This document shows positions 10,720-20,800 of a stretch of 64,000 nucleotides of DNA, in pieces. The stretch is taken from positions 21,620,977 through 21,684,976 of the forward strand of contig CM076259.1 of NCBI GenBank assembly GCA_038380795.1, given 5' to 3'. A program made the translations under genes and the position numbers. Origin of the DNA: Pyrocephalus nanus (taxonomy: Eukaryota > Chordata > Aves > Passeriformes > Tyrannidae). The notes beneath the pieces are model-generated. The model worked only from the letters and a program-made list of their open reading frames with translations. It did not search any database and had not been told where the DNA came from. How positions within the stretch are numbered: the stretch's first letter is position 1; every line of letters starts with the position of its first letter.

Positions 10720-12591
10720 ATCTCTTCCCTTTCTATCAGAAGCTACTGATCAGGAGGAGGAGCTGGCTGCAGATTTACTGTGCCCACTATTGGGTTTCTG
10801 GAAAGAGAACAGTATCAAGCCTTTTCTGCAGAGGATAAATTGTGAGACCATTTAAGTAATTGAGTTTAAAAACACTTTTCATTAAAAAGCAGTGAAAACT
10901 GTGCAGTTCAAGATGGTAACAAGTAGCAGTGAACCTTACAGTACCACTTCCCCGTTATTGAGCAGGTAACTTCTGAGCCTGCTAATGAAGTTCCTGTAAC
11001 AGGGTGTTTTGTTCAAACCATAAGCCCCATTTTAAATTACTGTATGCTTCCATGGGACCATCCTAGACCAACTCTATCTGTAGTAACATCGGTACATTGT
11101 GTCATGCCCTCATCCACTCCATTCTTTCCTCAGGCAGTGTACACTTGTCTGCCTTGCTAAAACTGCTTAATCAAATGATGAAGTGCTAATATTAACAACC
11201 AGACAGAAACACAGGCTATAAAGAATAAACTACATTTGAAAGTCAGGCACAGCTGCAAGAACGGTGAGGAGATCTATAGGTTATTTAATGTGGTTTCCCA
11301 GAGGCTATAAGATGTCTCTGTCACCTGGTTGCTCTGTGCTGCACCTGAAGGCAAATTTGCAGTAATGCTGAGGGATGGTTATCTGGACGTGCATGGCTTT
11401 TACTTCTGTTTTGTTTTTTTTTCCCTAATACATTTAGATGCAAAAATTTCTTCAAGAATTCAGTGTCAAAGCATGTGCTGTTGAATAAGGTGGTGTGCAA
11501 AACCTGCCACTCCATCTTCTGGATGGAGAACAGTGCAAATGGTGTGCTACGCTGCCTTTACCACCATCTGTCAGGGCAGTCGAGGACAGGGAATGGTGCA
11601 GTCTAGCTAACAAGTCCTGAGAAACATTCTTCTAGTGGAGCCTGTCCCATGATAAAACAAATGAGTTTAATTCTGTTTTATCTGATTTGTGGTGAAAACA
11701 GTCAGTGCATTTGAGAAGGAATCTGCTGTGCTTGGTCTGTGGTGGCTGTGGGATGACATGAGATGTGCACATTTGATGGCTGGGGAAGTGAAGGGTTTGT
11801 TGTGTTCCTCTTTTCTTTGCCGTGGAGCTGTGGAAAGCTCCAGACTGTATTAGACAGGAGGCTCTAGTCAAGGAATGATTTTACATGCTTCATTTAAAAA
11901 TGACATGTGTATCCAAGGCAGTATTTGTATTCCTCATTACACGCTCCAGCAGAGACACTGTAACTCTTGCGTTGGGCAAGGTGTGCGTAAAGCAGATCTG
12001 AAACTGCGAGGTTGTCAAGCAAAACTACTGCACTTAAAGAGACCAAAGACCAACTGGGTTAATGGTTGGGCTATCAGAGTTGCCCTGACACCCAGAGCTT
12101 TTGTCCTTCCTTGTAGGTGGTGTCGAAGTTCAGCAGTGTCAGGATGTGACTCCCACTCTTTGTTCTTTCTTATGCACTTCCAGTCCTGACTGCACACCTG
12201 GCAGGCAGGTGGCAAATCCTCCACAGTGCATCTTTTCCTGCCACTGCCTGAGCTTTGCACAAACAAGCTCTGCTAGCTATAGGCACTCTGCGGTGAAGCG
12301 CTTACCCCAGTGGCACCATGGAATTAAAAATAGACTTACCCGTTTGTATCCACAGCAGTTAAAGCTGTAAGAACAGACAACAGTTCAGCTTGGGTTAAGT
12401 TCTTCTGGTTTTAGTTGTGTTATGCTATTTGTCTGTCCCAAGAACCACCAGGAGCTGTTGCCTCTGGAACTGTTCTAGAAAGGATTCCAGTTAACGCGTT
12501 CAGTTCTGCTGAGCTTTGCTGCTGCAAAGATGCTCTGGTCTGCAGAGAAATGTCCACTATGTAATGTCCCCTTGTTCTGGATTTCTTCTAG
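10714..12591 (+). other. ATP1B1: ATP1B1 intron 4 (GC-AG)
   Basis: 1,878 bp with a GC donor and an AG acceptor preceded by tttcttct. I see no repeat or gene inside. Confidence 0.88.
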
Positions 12592-12672
12592 GCTCCAGAA
12601 AACGAAAGCCTCCCTGTGGAGGTTATGGCAAAATATAACCAGTATCTCATCCCTGTTCACTGCACTGCCAAG
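12592..12672 (+). CDS. ATP1B1: ATP1B1 coding exon 5
   Basis: The exon is 81 nt (27 codons, both ends phase 0), with acceptor ttctag|gct and donor aag|gtaagt. It translates as APENESLPVEVMAKYNQYLI and then PVHCTAK. It carries the second N-glycosylation sequon (NES) and the cysteine (VHC) that pairs with the VEC cysteine in exon 6 to form the third disulfide of the immunoglobulin-like ectodomain. The PVEVMAKYNQ part differs from chicken as I recall it, in a loop that varies among species. Confidence 0.96.
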
Positions 12673-13322
12673 GTAAGTTGAAGTATAATAGAGTTGTGAA
12701 GCTGCAGGGGATGACTAAGTCTTTGTCCAAGTGTAGTTATCCCTCCCTGCCTTTCCACAGACAAAGGGGATGGTTCTTGCTTGGGGTATCTCCCCCTCCA
12801 GAACAGAAGCTACTCAAAGTCCCACTAGTGGACGAGTTTGTGCTGCCCTCACAGTGGAGGGTAAAAGCAGGGCCAGATAGCTAAAGGTATCCTCAAAAGT
12901 AGCCATTTTGCTTTCAAGTGCTGTGCTGAACCTGAAAAAGGGATTCCAGGAAAGAGATTTCATACTAGGCATTTGCAAAGCAGCTGAGAAAGAGCAAATT
13001 TTAGCCAAAGATTGTGCATGGATGCAATAGGAAGGTGTGGTGGTTTCCAATTGCATAAAGTGGCTGTGATTTTAAATAAAGCAAGGCTCTTTTCCTGTCT
13101 GAAGTGTGCAGAAAGGTGCTTATTGTGTGTGCATTGATTAGATAGCGCTGACTTGTCCTCTCCACCACTGGGACATCTTCATGCTGCCAAGTTGGGGGTC
13201 AGTGATGACCAAAGCAGAGGTCAGAGTCTTGCTGGGAAACAAATGCCGCTAGGGAAAAGGGCTGCCAAAGGAGGGGAGCATGGGTGATTGTCATTGGTTG
13301 TGCTTCCTTTTCCCACCTCTAG
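12673..13322 (+). other. ATP1B1: ATP1B1 intron 5
   Basis: 650 bp with gtaagt donor and a pyrimidine-rich acceptor (ttttcccacctctag). Nothing else was recognised. Confidence 0.92.
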
Positions 13323-13589
13323 CGAGAGGAAGATGTAGACAAAATAGGCACGGTGGAGTACTACGGGATGGGCGGCTTCCCCGGCTTTGGCCTGCAGTAC
13401 TACCCCTACTACGGCAAACTGCTGCAGCCGCGGTACCTGCAGCCGCTCGTGGCCGTGCAGTTCACCAACCTGACCTACGACATGGAGGTGCGCGTGGAGT
13501 GCAGGGCCTACGGCCAGAACATCGTCTACAGCGACAAGGACCGCTTCCAGGGACGCTTTGATATTAAATTTGACATAAAAAGCAGCTGA
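13323..13589 (+). CDS. ATP1B1: ATP1B1 terminal coding exon 6
   Basis: This is 267 nt including the TGA stop at 13587-13589, with acceptor cctctag|cga. It starts [20 protein letters not shown] and continues through [40 protein letters not shown] and [20 protein letters not shown] to IKSS. It contains the YYGMGG...YYPYYGK segment that contacts the alpha subunit, the third sequon (NLT) and the last disulfide cysteine (VEC). The middle of the exon is markedly richer in G+C and CpG than the surrounding introns, with mostly G/C third positions. The last 30 bases return to A/T-ending codons. Confidence 0.97.
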   Translation, partial: REEDVDKIGTVEYYGMGGFPGFGLQYYPYYGKLLQPRYLQPLVAVQFTNLTYDMEVRVECRAYGQNIVYSDKDRFQGRFDIKFDIKSS

Positions 13590-13608
13590 TTGTAAGCACA
13601 ACTCTCTT

Positions 13609-13665
13609 CCTCCCCCCTCCTCCTCCTCCTCCTAGCCATTTAAAAAGGTTAAAAAAAAAAAAAAA
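13609..13665 (+). repeat. CTC/TCC repeat followed by A-rich run in 3' UTR
   Basis: A pyrimidine block of CTC/TCC units, 20 bases after the ATP1B1 stop, is followed after a short spacer by 15 A at 13,651-13,665 and further A-rich sequence. Both are simple sequence and likely length-polymorphic. The A run could cause internal oligo-dT priming in cDNA libraries. Confidence 0.85.
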
Positions 13666-14366
13666 GAACAAAAAAGAAAACCTACTAGTCTTGAACAAAC
13701 TGTCATACGTATGGGACCTACACGTAATCTATATGCTTTACACTAGCTTTCTGCATTTACTAGGTTAGAATGTAAACAAAGTGTAGCAATAGCGACAAAT
13801 ATTTATTCTACTGTAAATGACAAAAGAAAACAAAATTGAGCCTTGGGACATGCCCATTTTTACTGTAAATTATGATTCCATAACTGACTTGTAGTAAGCA
13901 GTGTTTCTGGCCCCTAAGTATTGCTGCCTTGTGTATTTTATTTAGTGTACAGTACTATAGGTGCATACTCTGGTCATTTTTCAAGCCATGTATTGTATCT
14001 GTTTTCTACTTCTTGTGAGCAAAGATTTTTGCTGTCCAAGGTGTAAATACTCAATGGGACTAGAACTGGCATGATACTTCTCATTATTTTGTTCCTTTTC
14101 AAAGAAAGGCCCACCTGTGAGACGATATTTAACAGCACTCCATAAGGCTTCTGGCTTTTCTGTGGTGTTAGGGTATTTTATTTGGAGGGGTGGCAGGGGA
14201 AACTAACTTAAGTGAAGATAAAGAGAGTAGATGATTGTGTACTGTGCTTTGTAGCGAATGCTGTCTCTCCACCTCTTCCCTCATCCTCCAGTATGCTGTG
14301 TGAGAGACTGGGTCAGGCTATCACTTTACTCAGTGATAGGCATAACTCTTTGCTTTGTATATTTTC

Positions 14367-14380
<14 letters not shown>

Positions 14381-14399
<19 letters not shown>

Positions 14400-14400
14400 T
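14381..14400 (+). repeat. Poly-T (20) in ATP1B1 3' UTR
   Basis: 20 T follow a CTTTT-rich pyrimidine lead-in from about 14,362. In the mRNA this is a U-rich tract about 150 nt before the poly(A) signals, so a possible site for U-binding proteins. That role is inference only. Confidence 0.85.
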
Positions 14401-14531
14401 CTTGCTGAAGGCATCGCACACTGTGGTGCTAATGTCTTTATTGAATGTTTTAGCCATTTTCATGGTGGAAGAATTTTATATTTATGCAGTTGTACAATTT
14501 TATTTTTTCTGCAAGAAAGTGTAATGTATGA

Positions 14532-14537
14532 AATAAA
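14532..14537 (+). terminator. ATP1B1: ATP1B1 poly(A) signal AATAAA (proximal of pair)
   Basis: This is a canonical AATAAA in the AT-rich end of the 3' UTR, in the context gaaataaacc. A second one follows 25 bases later, so either may direct cleavage around 14,550-14,590. Confidence 0.75.
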
Positions 14538-14556
14538 CCAAAGTCACATGTTTGAA

Positions 14557-14562
14557 AATAAA
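14557..14562 (+). terminator. ATP1B1: ATP1B1 poly(A) signal AATAAA (distal of pair)
   Basis: A second canonical hexamer lies in the context gaaaataaaac. It sits directly against TTTATT, the reverse complement of AATAAA, at 14,565-14,570. The plus-strand and minus-strand 3'-end signals are therefore interleaved. Confidence 0.75.
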
Positions 14563-14564
14563 AC

Positions 14565-14582
14565 TTTATTTTAAACTTTATT
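14565..14582 (-). terminator. NME7: NME7 poly(A) signals (two AATAAA on minus strand)
   Basis: TTTATT occurs at 14,565-14,570 and 14,577-14,582, reading AATAAA on the minus strand. They lie about 200 bases beyond the NME7 stop codon, which would make a short 3' UTR ending near 14,550. A further copy at 14,498-14,503 could serve as a more distal signal. No competing gene end lies nearby on this strand. Confidence 0.7.
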
Positions 14583-14782
14583 AAAGCAATGCAGTACCCC
14601 ATAGAATGGTGTTAAATGTTGTCTAAAGTGCAAAACTCTATGTTCTAACATGTAATAATAGCCAGGAGTACAGTGCTCTTGTTGATCTTGTATTTCAGTC
14701 AGGTTGAAAACATTGGACAAATAAATGAATGAACACACTGTTCTGTGTGCATGTCTTTTGCAGGGGGTAGAGATGGAGGCTG

Positions 14783-14815
14783 TTAGTTGTCCAGAATCTT
14801 GAAGAAGTACTGCAC
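14783..14815 (-). CDS. NME7: NME7 terminal coding exon (VQYFFKILDN stop)
   Basis: There are only 33 coding bases. After acceptor aaaatag the exon reads GTGCAGTACTTC and so on, giving VQYFFKILDN and TAA, which is the C-terminus I recall for vertebrate NME7. The stop occupies 14,783-14,785 and the 3' UTR runs on to about 14,550. The exon joins the previous one in phase 0 across a 15.6-kb intron. Such a short coding segment would be missed by ORF length filters. Confidence 0.94.
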   Translation of the reverse strand: MQYFFKILDN

Positions 14816-17800
14816 CTATTTTAAACAGAAAATACACCTTTATCAGTCCCAGATGGTCTCAGTGGAAGGGAGCTGAAACATTTGAAATGTTGAGCTTTTA
14901 CCCGTTAGCGCTGGTGTCTGTTAGTTACTTGTTTTCCCCTCTCCCAGCCGTGGATTAGAGGCTGCTGAGGCCGTGCCTGTCAGGAACCCAAGAAGTCCCT
15001 TCCCCATTACTACAAGCTCTCCACATCTGGAGGTATAGGCCATGTGTTCTAGCCATAACCACAAGTAAAATGGTTGATCCTCCGTGCAGCTCAAAGCTTC
15101 CTGCACCAGTGTGTGCTGTGCAGCCAGAAGGGAGGGTGCACGCTGAGGTCGCGCGAGTTTCACGGCAGCAACTTGCAGTGTGTTGCTGTTGGGCCAGTGG
15201 CCAGCACTGAGGACAGGCTGTGCCTGATGGGGCTGCTCAGATGTGACAAAACATGGCAGCTGGCTTCCTGCAGGAGTCAGGCTCACTTTATGCTGCATGA
15301 TGCAGATTACGGGAAGAATTTCTCCGTGTAAAGTGGCAAAACATGACTACCCTAGGGCAAGCAGCTTGATAAAGAACTTCCTAATCTAAACACATAATAC
15401 TGGAAAAGCAAGATGCCAAGCTTTTTGCCATTTGCTAGAAGGAAAAGCCTGGTTTCAGTACAAGCCATGCTGGTTTCTGCATTCCTAAAGCTGTTTCATG
15501 TTGTTCCCAATGAGCAGGTGCCGGCAGAAATTGCACTTCAGCTGTTTCATTTGTTGATCTATGTTTACAGCAAGGCAAGGACTTAACAAAGAAGCTGTGA
15601 GGAAAGGTCTACAATATTCCCTGATGGAAGCTCCACCTGCAACAAGAGCTTCAGGAAAACTGAGCCATTTTGATGGGTTCTTCCTGCCACCATTTTGGGT
15701 GGGAGTGGGGGTGTTGCTGCATGGCTCAACATTTGGTAGGATCAACTGTCCCTACAATTCAATTCTTAAATGCACAGTCTGTGACAGTTAATAAAACACC
15801 ACCAACACAACAACAAAAAAAACCCCAAAGCAATCAACCAACCAAAATAAACCAAAAAAAAGGCCTAACTGCTTTATTTATATAAGACCCAAGTCATGGT
15901 TAGCTAATTTATCTCCTTTTAATTTTCTCTGCGAGTGCAAAGTCCAAGCATGAACTATTAATAAAGATAGTGGCTTATTCCAGGGGTTGGGATAAACACT
16001 GTGGAAAACTTACAGTGCTTGTGTTGGCTTCAGTGAGCAAGTGTCAAAAAGGTCTTAGGAGCTGTATATGAAATTAAGCAAATCAAACTTCTACCCAACA
16101 CGTCCCCCCCATCACTTTCTTGTACCACATCAGTGAAAGCAGGATGGCTGCTCAGATCACTAATTAACCAGGCGGAAGGGCAGTAGCTACCCCAGCCACA
16201 TGCCTGGCAGCTGCCCACTGAAAAGACCCACCTGTTCACAGGCTTCAGGACAACTCTGATACCAAAGGACCGCACCCAACACACCCCGCAAAGGACACAC
16301 GGCCCACATGGTGAGATATATCCCTCTCCCCCATTAGCAATGCTGCAGCAATTTGTCAGACTTGGCTGAGATAAAGCACTAAAAGGCTGCAGGATTATAA
16401 AAAAAAAAAATCCCAAACAACCAAAGAAGTCCAAAAAAAACCCCTCACCCCACCCCTGCGACAAGCAGGTGTAGACTCTAGGCTGACCAACCAGCTTGCC
16501 CGGTGGCACAAGTACTTTTGGTACACAACAGCCTTGATACTAAAATGACCTTTCACAAACTGGCACTGACACAATCTTGCTGGGCTAAGTGGCTGATCAA
16601 CAGCCCAGTGGGCTTCAGGCAGGAGAGGGGTCAAGATGTGACATCTCATCAACCCAATTTGAAATGTGCTTTGCCATCAAGACTTTTCTTTTAATATGTG
16701 CTGTATTGTCTGTAAAACCCCAGTCTCCTCAGAAAGGCATCACTTTCCTTACTGCCTAATAGGACATTATGTTATAAACTGCCAGTTTGAACATGTTGTT
16801 CTTTCTGCCAGATTGGCTCAACATAGTAAAGAATTGCAGCTATTAAAGTGAATTTTATCTCCCTTCTTGTTATATAGGACACCTGCATTTCATAGTTAAG
16901 AGACACACATAAAAACACTAGTAAGATAAAAAGGGGGGGGGAGGAGAGAGATGGAGAGGTTTAACTACAAAAACCTTTAAGGATGTGTCTGCACAAACAC
17001 TTGCACTAACAAACACACACCAGCTACCAGTTTTACAGCTCTGAGCACTGGCACTTCTGGGCTTCTGTTCCCAGCTTGGCCCAGGGCAGCTGGCCAGCAC
17101 AGGCCGGGCACGACCCTCAGCGTGTGAGGGGAGCTGTGCCAACAGGAAAGAAAAAGGCCAAGTGCAGTGGAATTTGCTCCTTTGTGGGTAATAACTCCGT
17201 GTCCAGCCTCAGCCTGGGGTGCTGATACAACTGCTGCCACCACAGCCCATTTCCCTGCCATGGGGCAGGTTTAATAGAGCTGAGTCAACCCCCACCCTTG
17301 CCTGGGCTGCCTTGGCCAGAGCTGCGTGGCCTGCCCTGGGGTTAGTCCTGATCTGCGCCTGCAGCACACACTGACACAGGTGAATGCTGTTCTGGCCCAA
17401 CGTCTGCTCACCTGCCTTTAGCAACAAAAGGTGGTGTGCTATTTTACTTCCTAAAGGCCCTGGATTTTGTGCAACCAATTTTCCCAGGCCAGGCTGAACA
17501 ATTCAGCTTACTTACAACCTGTGCAAAACCTCTTCCTCCTCAATTAGTTGTCGAAGATCCACACAGACTGTACTGGCAAGGCTCGCACATCAGAACAAAC
17601 ACACTATGGATCATATACTGCGCAAACTAGGTGCTGGTATGTTCTCTTTATACATAATTATCTTTATGTGGGTCAGCCACCACCCAGCTCCCAGTAAAAC
17701 CACTTAAGAGCTGGAATACCTGTGGTATTCAGGAAGGATCCTTCTCTCCAAGAACCTCACCCTCAGGAACATGGCAGTGCTGAACAAGAACCACCAGAAC

Positions 17801-20800
17801 TTACCCCACTCACATGAGAACAGGTATGGTGTTATACAGAAGAACCAAGACCAAGATTTCAGCATTACCAAGAGATTTGGGGTGCCCCAACTTATGAGGC
17901 TCCAGCTGGAGGCAGCCTGAAGAACGCCCATTCTGAAAGCACCGGGTCCTTTTCCAAGGGGATCTAAAACTTGGAAGATACTTGCATTGAGCATCCAGAT
18001 GAAGGTTAGGCATTTCAAAATACTCTATATTTTAGGAAATACAGTTACTCTCTTTGCTAGGGTCCGAGCATAGTACAAACCATAAAAAAGGGAGCTGTGC
18101 CTGTACAAAACAACAAGCCTCACATTTTACCACGGGCAAGGTCAGTCTCTCTGAGCTTCGCGTACCTCTGGTCTCTTTACAGGACCCAAGGATGGCAGAG
18201 CACAAATCCACACCAGAACAGATCCAAAACCAATCCAATGCATTTCACAGATGCCACCCAAATGCCTTTTTCACATTCAGGTGTGCTCACTCCTTCCCAG
18301 GGATGAGACAGGATTAAATTTAACATCAGTACTCCCCTTACAGATCCCAGGAATCATCTACCTGCTTTACAGCATTGCAGCTATGCCCTCTCTAGCTCCT
18401 GTTCAGGGACTAATAGCAATAATGCTCAGGAAGTATCAACGGGTGAATAACCACGACCTTCTGGCTCCTACCCTATAAACTGCTTCACCAAGGAGGGGCT
18501 GAGAGCTGCTTCAGTTCTGTGAAGTTTTGCTTGTCACACGCTCTCTGCAAAACTCATGCAAACAAAATTTTTGTCTGCTCCCTCTGAGCTCTTCCACTCA
18601 GTTCCCCAAAGTTTCAGGAGTTAATACAGCAGGCAGTAACCAAATCCAGTCTAATGCCCTGGCTGAGCACAAACAACTGTCGGCTGAATAATGTGTGCCC
18701 TAAAAGCATGCAAAGGTTGGGCAAAATTTAAAAAAAAAAAAAAAAGAAAAGAAAAAAGAGGATAGCAAACCAAGTGAGACAGTTTTCCAGGAAGAGAAAA
18801 AGATGTTGGTATTAATGCAGAACGCAGCACAGGCACAAAGTGTCCTGAGAATTTCAAGTGTAAGAATTACAGGCACCTACAATTTAATTCTCCTTCTGCC
18901 CAGAAAACAAAGCAAACAGCAGTGATGTTGAGAGGTGGCTGCTGAGCAGCTTTGGAGTCAGGTACTTTCGTATACAGAAGAACAGACCAAGGCACACTTT
19001 GAACTGTTACCAGTACTTCATACAGGCAGCATTACAGCTTTCCTCAAAGAAAACCCCAGCAATGAAAGGGTACCTCATCATTCACAGTCCATTCCCCTTG
19101 TTCCCATGTCCTGGCTGTTTTCCTTAAGGGGCCCTGTTAGTATCACTCATGGCAAAAGAAAGGGGGCTGACAGGGAGACATACTAGCAAGAAAAATGCCG
19201 AGTTCACAGATTCACTTTTCATCCATCACCAGAAAGATGAAGGCAATTTCAGTCCTTTCTCATCCCTGCCAAACCAAAACTGGCAGCTGGGAGATGGAAG
19301 TCTTTTTCATCCATCGTTTGCATGTAGAGCCTGATAGTAATCCTGGTGCCTTCCATGCAGCTGGACAGATGCTCACCAGTACTCTGTCCCCAAAACCACC
19401 ACAAAACTGTACCTCCTTGACTGCATCCAGGCACATGATCGAGAGTCTTTGCTGACTTGAAATTTCAGCATCATTACACTCTCCCCAAACACTTAGGTCT
19501 GATAATTTTTTACACGTTATCTCACTTTGAGGTCACAAGTAGAAACAAAAATCTCTTTTTTGCCCATTAATCTTGATTTGTACATCAGCATGAACTTGCC
19601 AACGCTGTTAGCAAGCACACTTGCTAACACCTACAATGCAATCCAGTTACAGTTCACTCAGCTGATTCACATGACTAAATCATTAGATTAACACACTGAA
19701 AGCCCCATGGATTCCTACCATCCTTTCAGCCAAAAGCAGTCCAGAAATAAAAATGCTTCTCAAAAAAGAGAGCCTTTTTACTCACTGTAGTATGTGTTTG
19801 GAAAATAAAGAATTATTTTCCCACATAAACCTGAAGAGGGTTTAGTCCCAAGAAGTTTGTTCAAAAAAAAGGGAAAGTTCATCACTCCTGCCTCTCTCTC
19901 AAGCATCATGCAATGTAAGAAATAAAGCTGACCAGGCTGCCCAAGGCACAGTACACACACACTTCAACTATCAAAGTTAAATTCTTAAATAGAGCTGGGA
20001 CAAATTCCCTATGCACCAAACCCCCAGCTTCACAATGGAAGGTTTTATTAAAGAAACACTACGGGGTAACACAGAGCGCTTTGTGCTTTTGTGCTGTGTG
20101 CTCTTAACACAGTCACCTCAAATGCTGCATATGGTTATGTTCAACTCTGAAAACACAGCAGAAGAGAAGGGCAAGGAAAGACATTTAGAAATTGCACCAT
20201 AAAATAAAAGATAAGAAAAATCTGAATTCCAAACAGGATGGAAGTGAGAGGACAAGACAGTAGTTCACCACACCACAATCAAAACACAAAGAAAGTGAGT
20301 TTTACGCTACTTACTCTGATATGCCATAAGAAAAATAAGTGAACCGCAAAACTTATTTAAAATAACAAGGTGTTGTTTTTACATCATACATAACTACTGT
20401 GCTGACTCAGACCACTGATTTCTGAAGCATAGATATTTGTAGATTTAACAAGAAGGTACAGGTTTAGTGAATCTCCCCACTCCACGAAATAAACTAACTG
20501 CTCAGTAGCAGGAACTAAACATTTTAGCCCAGTTCTACTCCTCCTTTAGCAACATCTTTGGTCACCATCAGAACACATCACTGGCCTGGTAGACCCACTG
20601 GAATGAAACGAAGTGTAAGATTCCCACTCCCATCACACGTGAAAAACTACAATGTGACAGCGAGTACTGCTTTCCTAAGAATCCCAAGCAGCTCACTGAG
20701 TCAATCACAGAGGATTACTGCCTCTGAGCTTCACACTTATCTCGCTTGCCTGCCTCCAAATCAGAAGCTCCTGAGAAGGTCTTGTAGGATGCCCTCGAAT

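Larger units (their letters stand above)
2511..14580 (+). other. ATP1B1: ATP1B1 gene, exons 2-6 (Na+/K+-ATPase beta-1 subunit)
   Basis: The five exons joined in frame give 272 residues. With the missing ~33-residue first exon this equals the 305 residues I recall for chicken ATP1B1. The product is the glycosylated type II membrane beta subunit that pairs with the catalytic alpha subunit of the sodium pump. It is needed for pump folding, delivery to the plasma membrane and K+ affinity, and it also acts in cell adhesion. Visible hallmarks are one transmembrane helix (exon 2), six ectodomain cysteines that form the three family disulfides (DCGD, KVCK, NCSG, KPCI, VHCT, VECR), three N-glycosylation sequons (NCS, NES, NLT), and the PROSITE-type beta signature K-x2-C-K-x5-L-x2-C-S-G. 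Introns in the window are 6,975, 758, 1,878 and 650 bp. The promoter and first exon are outside the window, so regulation cannot be read here. The gene converges on NME7. Confidence 0.97.
13590..14580 (+). other. ATP1B1: ATP1B1 3' untranslated region
   Basis: About 990 nt of AT-rich sequence run from the stop codon to the poly(A) signals near 14,532 and 14,557. The start holds a CTC/TCC repeat (about 13,609-13,635) followed by a 15-A run (13,651-13,665). Near the end is a pyrimidine tract ending in 20 consecutive T (14,381-14,400). No open frame in it resembles a protein. The exact 3' end is inferred from hexamers, not from transcript data. Confidence 0.85.

Noticed and set aside
13280..13561. 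93-codon Arg/Ala-rich open frame over ATP1B1 exon 6
   Set aside because: An out-of-frame shadow of the GC-rich terminal exon of ATP1B1.
16030..16509. 159-codon open frame on the minus strand with a poly-Phe/Ile segment
   Set aside because: The hydrophobic run comes from an A-rich simple sequence near 16,400. There is no family resemblance.
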